Translations under genes and position numbers: made by a program
Part shown: positions 5,722 to 5,975 of the stretch, one piece after another
How positions within the stretch are numbered: position 1 is the first letter of the stretch
Layout: each line of letters starts with the position of its first letter
Source: Burkholderiaceae bacterium
GTDB lineage: Bacteria > Pseudomonadota > Gammaproteobacteria > Burkholderiales > Burkholderiaceae_C
Assembly: GCA_017999135.1 (NCBI GenBank)
Contig: JAGOBT010000063.1
Coordinates: 1-5,975, forward strand
Direction: 5' to 3'
Length of the DNA: 5,975 bases
The notes under the pieces: generated by a model
Told to the model about the DNA's origin: nothing
Seen by the model: the letters and a program-made list of their open reading frames with translations, nothing else
Databases searched by the model: none

Positions 5722-5957
5722 GCGGCGTCGGTCTTGCGGGCCACGGCGGGCGTGGCGGCGGCCACCGGTTCGGCCGGCAGGCGGTCGAGCAGGGCGTCGA
5801 TGCGGGCGCGGGCGGCGGCCAGGCGCGAGCGCAGGCTGTCGCGCTCGCCGGTCACCGTGGCCAGCTGGGTCTGCAGCAGCGCATTGGTGCGCTGCAGTTC
5901 CTCATGGCGCAGCACCAGCCGTTCGATCCGCTCGGCAAGGTCATCGAGTCTTGACAT
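5718..5957 (-). CDS. ZapB-like short coiled-coil protein upstream of zapA
   Basis: A 79-residue cytosolic protein, almost wholly a coiled coil from residue 4 to about 60 (heptads rich in Leu, Arg and Glu), with an Ala/Pro-rich tail. SLRSRLAAARARIDALLDRL (41-60) resembles the conserved end of the small coiled-coil family encoded next to zapA in many beta- and gammaproteobacteria, which is often labelled ZapB-like. Such proteins are presumed to act with ZapA and FtsZ; that is inferred from neighbourhood. The ATG at 5957 is preceded by AGGAGG (5975-5970) at a rather long 12-base spacing. The stop overlaps the zapA start by four bases. Confidence 0.75.
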   Translation of the reverse strand: MSRLDDLAERIERLVLRHEELQRTNALLQTQLATVTGERDSLRSRLAAARARIDALLDRLPAEPVAAATPAVARKTDAA

Positions 5958-5969
5958 GGGCTGGCGCCG

Positions 5970-5975
5970 CCTCCT
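5970..5975 (-). promoter_or_regulatory. Shine-Dalgarno of the ZapB-like gene
   Basis: The minus strand reads AGGAGG, a perfect core Shine-Dalgarno, 12 bases before the ATG at 5957. The spacing is longer than ideal, but no closer start codon exists in frame. It sits at the window edge, so the promoter lies outside. Confidence 0.55.

Overview
This is a GC-rich window from a Proteobacterium, most likely a betaproteobacterium of the order Burkholderiales. The assignment rests on strong third-position GC bias, on the order zapB-like / zapA / 6S RNA / EVE-domain gene / TauE-SafE transporter, and on a nitrite reductase gene divergent from an ANTAR regulator with NarX/PilJ-type sensor segments. It is inference from gene content, not a database match.

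Left part (1-2551), nitrate/nitrite assimilation. The first 300 codons of nirB (NADH-dependent assimilatory nitrite reductase, large subunit) run leftward off the window. A 345-base divergent region separates it from a rightward 434-residue regulator made of a pseudo-receiver, an ANTAR RNA-binding domain and two tandem P-box segments. The divergent region holds a near-consensus sigma-54 (-24/-12) promoter aimed at nirB. It would give an untranslated leader of about 235 nt with several GC-rich hairpins. Together this suggests nitrogen-controlled (sigma-54) initiation plus nitrate/nitrite-responsive control in the leader by the adjacent ANTAR protein.

Middle (2552-3762). A rightward gene encodes a PAS plus coiled-coil plus GGDEF-like protein. 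Its active-site signature is ruined (DDRHF in place of GGDEF), but the RxxD inhibitory (I-site) motif is kept at the exact canonical spacing. It looks like a c-di-GMP receptor rather than a cyclase. It ends 24 bases from the convergent transporter gene.

Right part (3763-5975), all leftward. Read in the transcribed direction it is: a ZapB-like coiled-coil gene, zapA (4-base overlap), a roughly 183-nt 6S RNA (ssrS), an EVE-domain gene, and a TauE/SafE (TSUP) permease that overlaps the EVE gene by one base (TGATG). The 6S RNA is not a protein gene. I recognised it from a -10 box, a closing stem of about 21 bp whose ends sit where transcription should start and stop, and a hairpin on the 3' side of the central bubble. 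The 5' leader of the EVE gene contains two mutually exclusive hairpins, one of which would hide its Shine-Dalgarno sequence.

Most useful points for a second look: the one-protein nitrate sensor/antiterminator architecture with its sigma-54 promoter and structured leader; the catalytically dead but I-site-positive GGDEF protein; the 6S RNA with alternative pairing; and the possible Shine-Dalgarno-sequestering switch ahead of the EVE/TSUP pair. I see no mobile element, CRISPR array, tRNA or rRNA.
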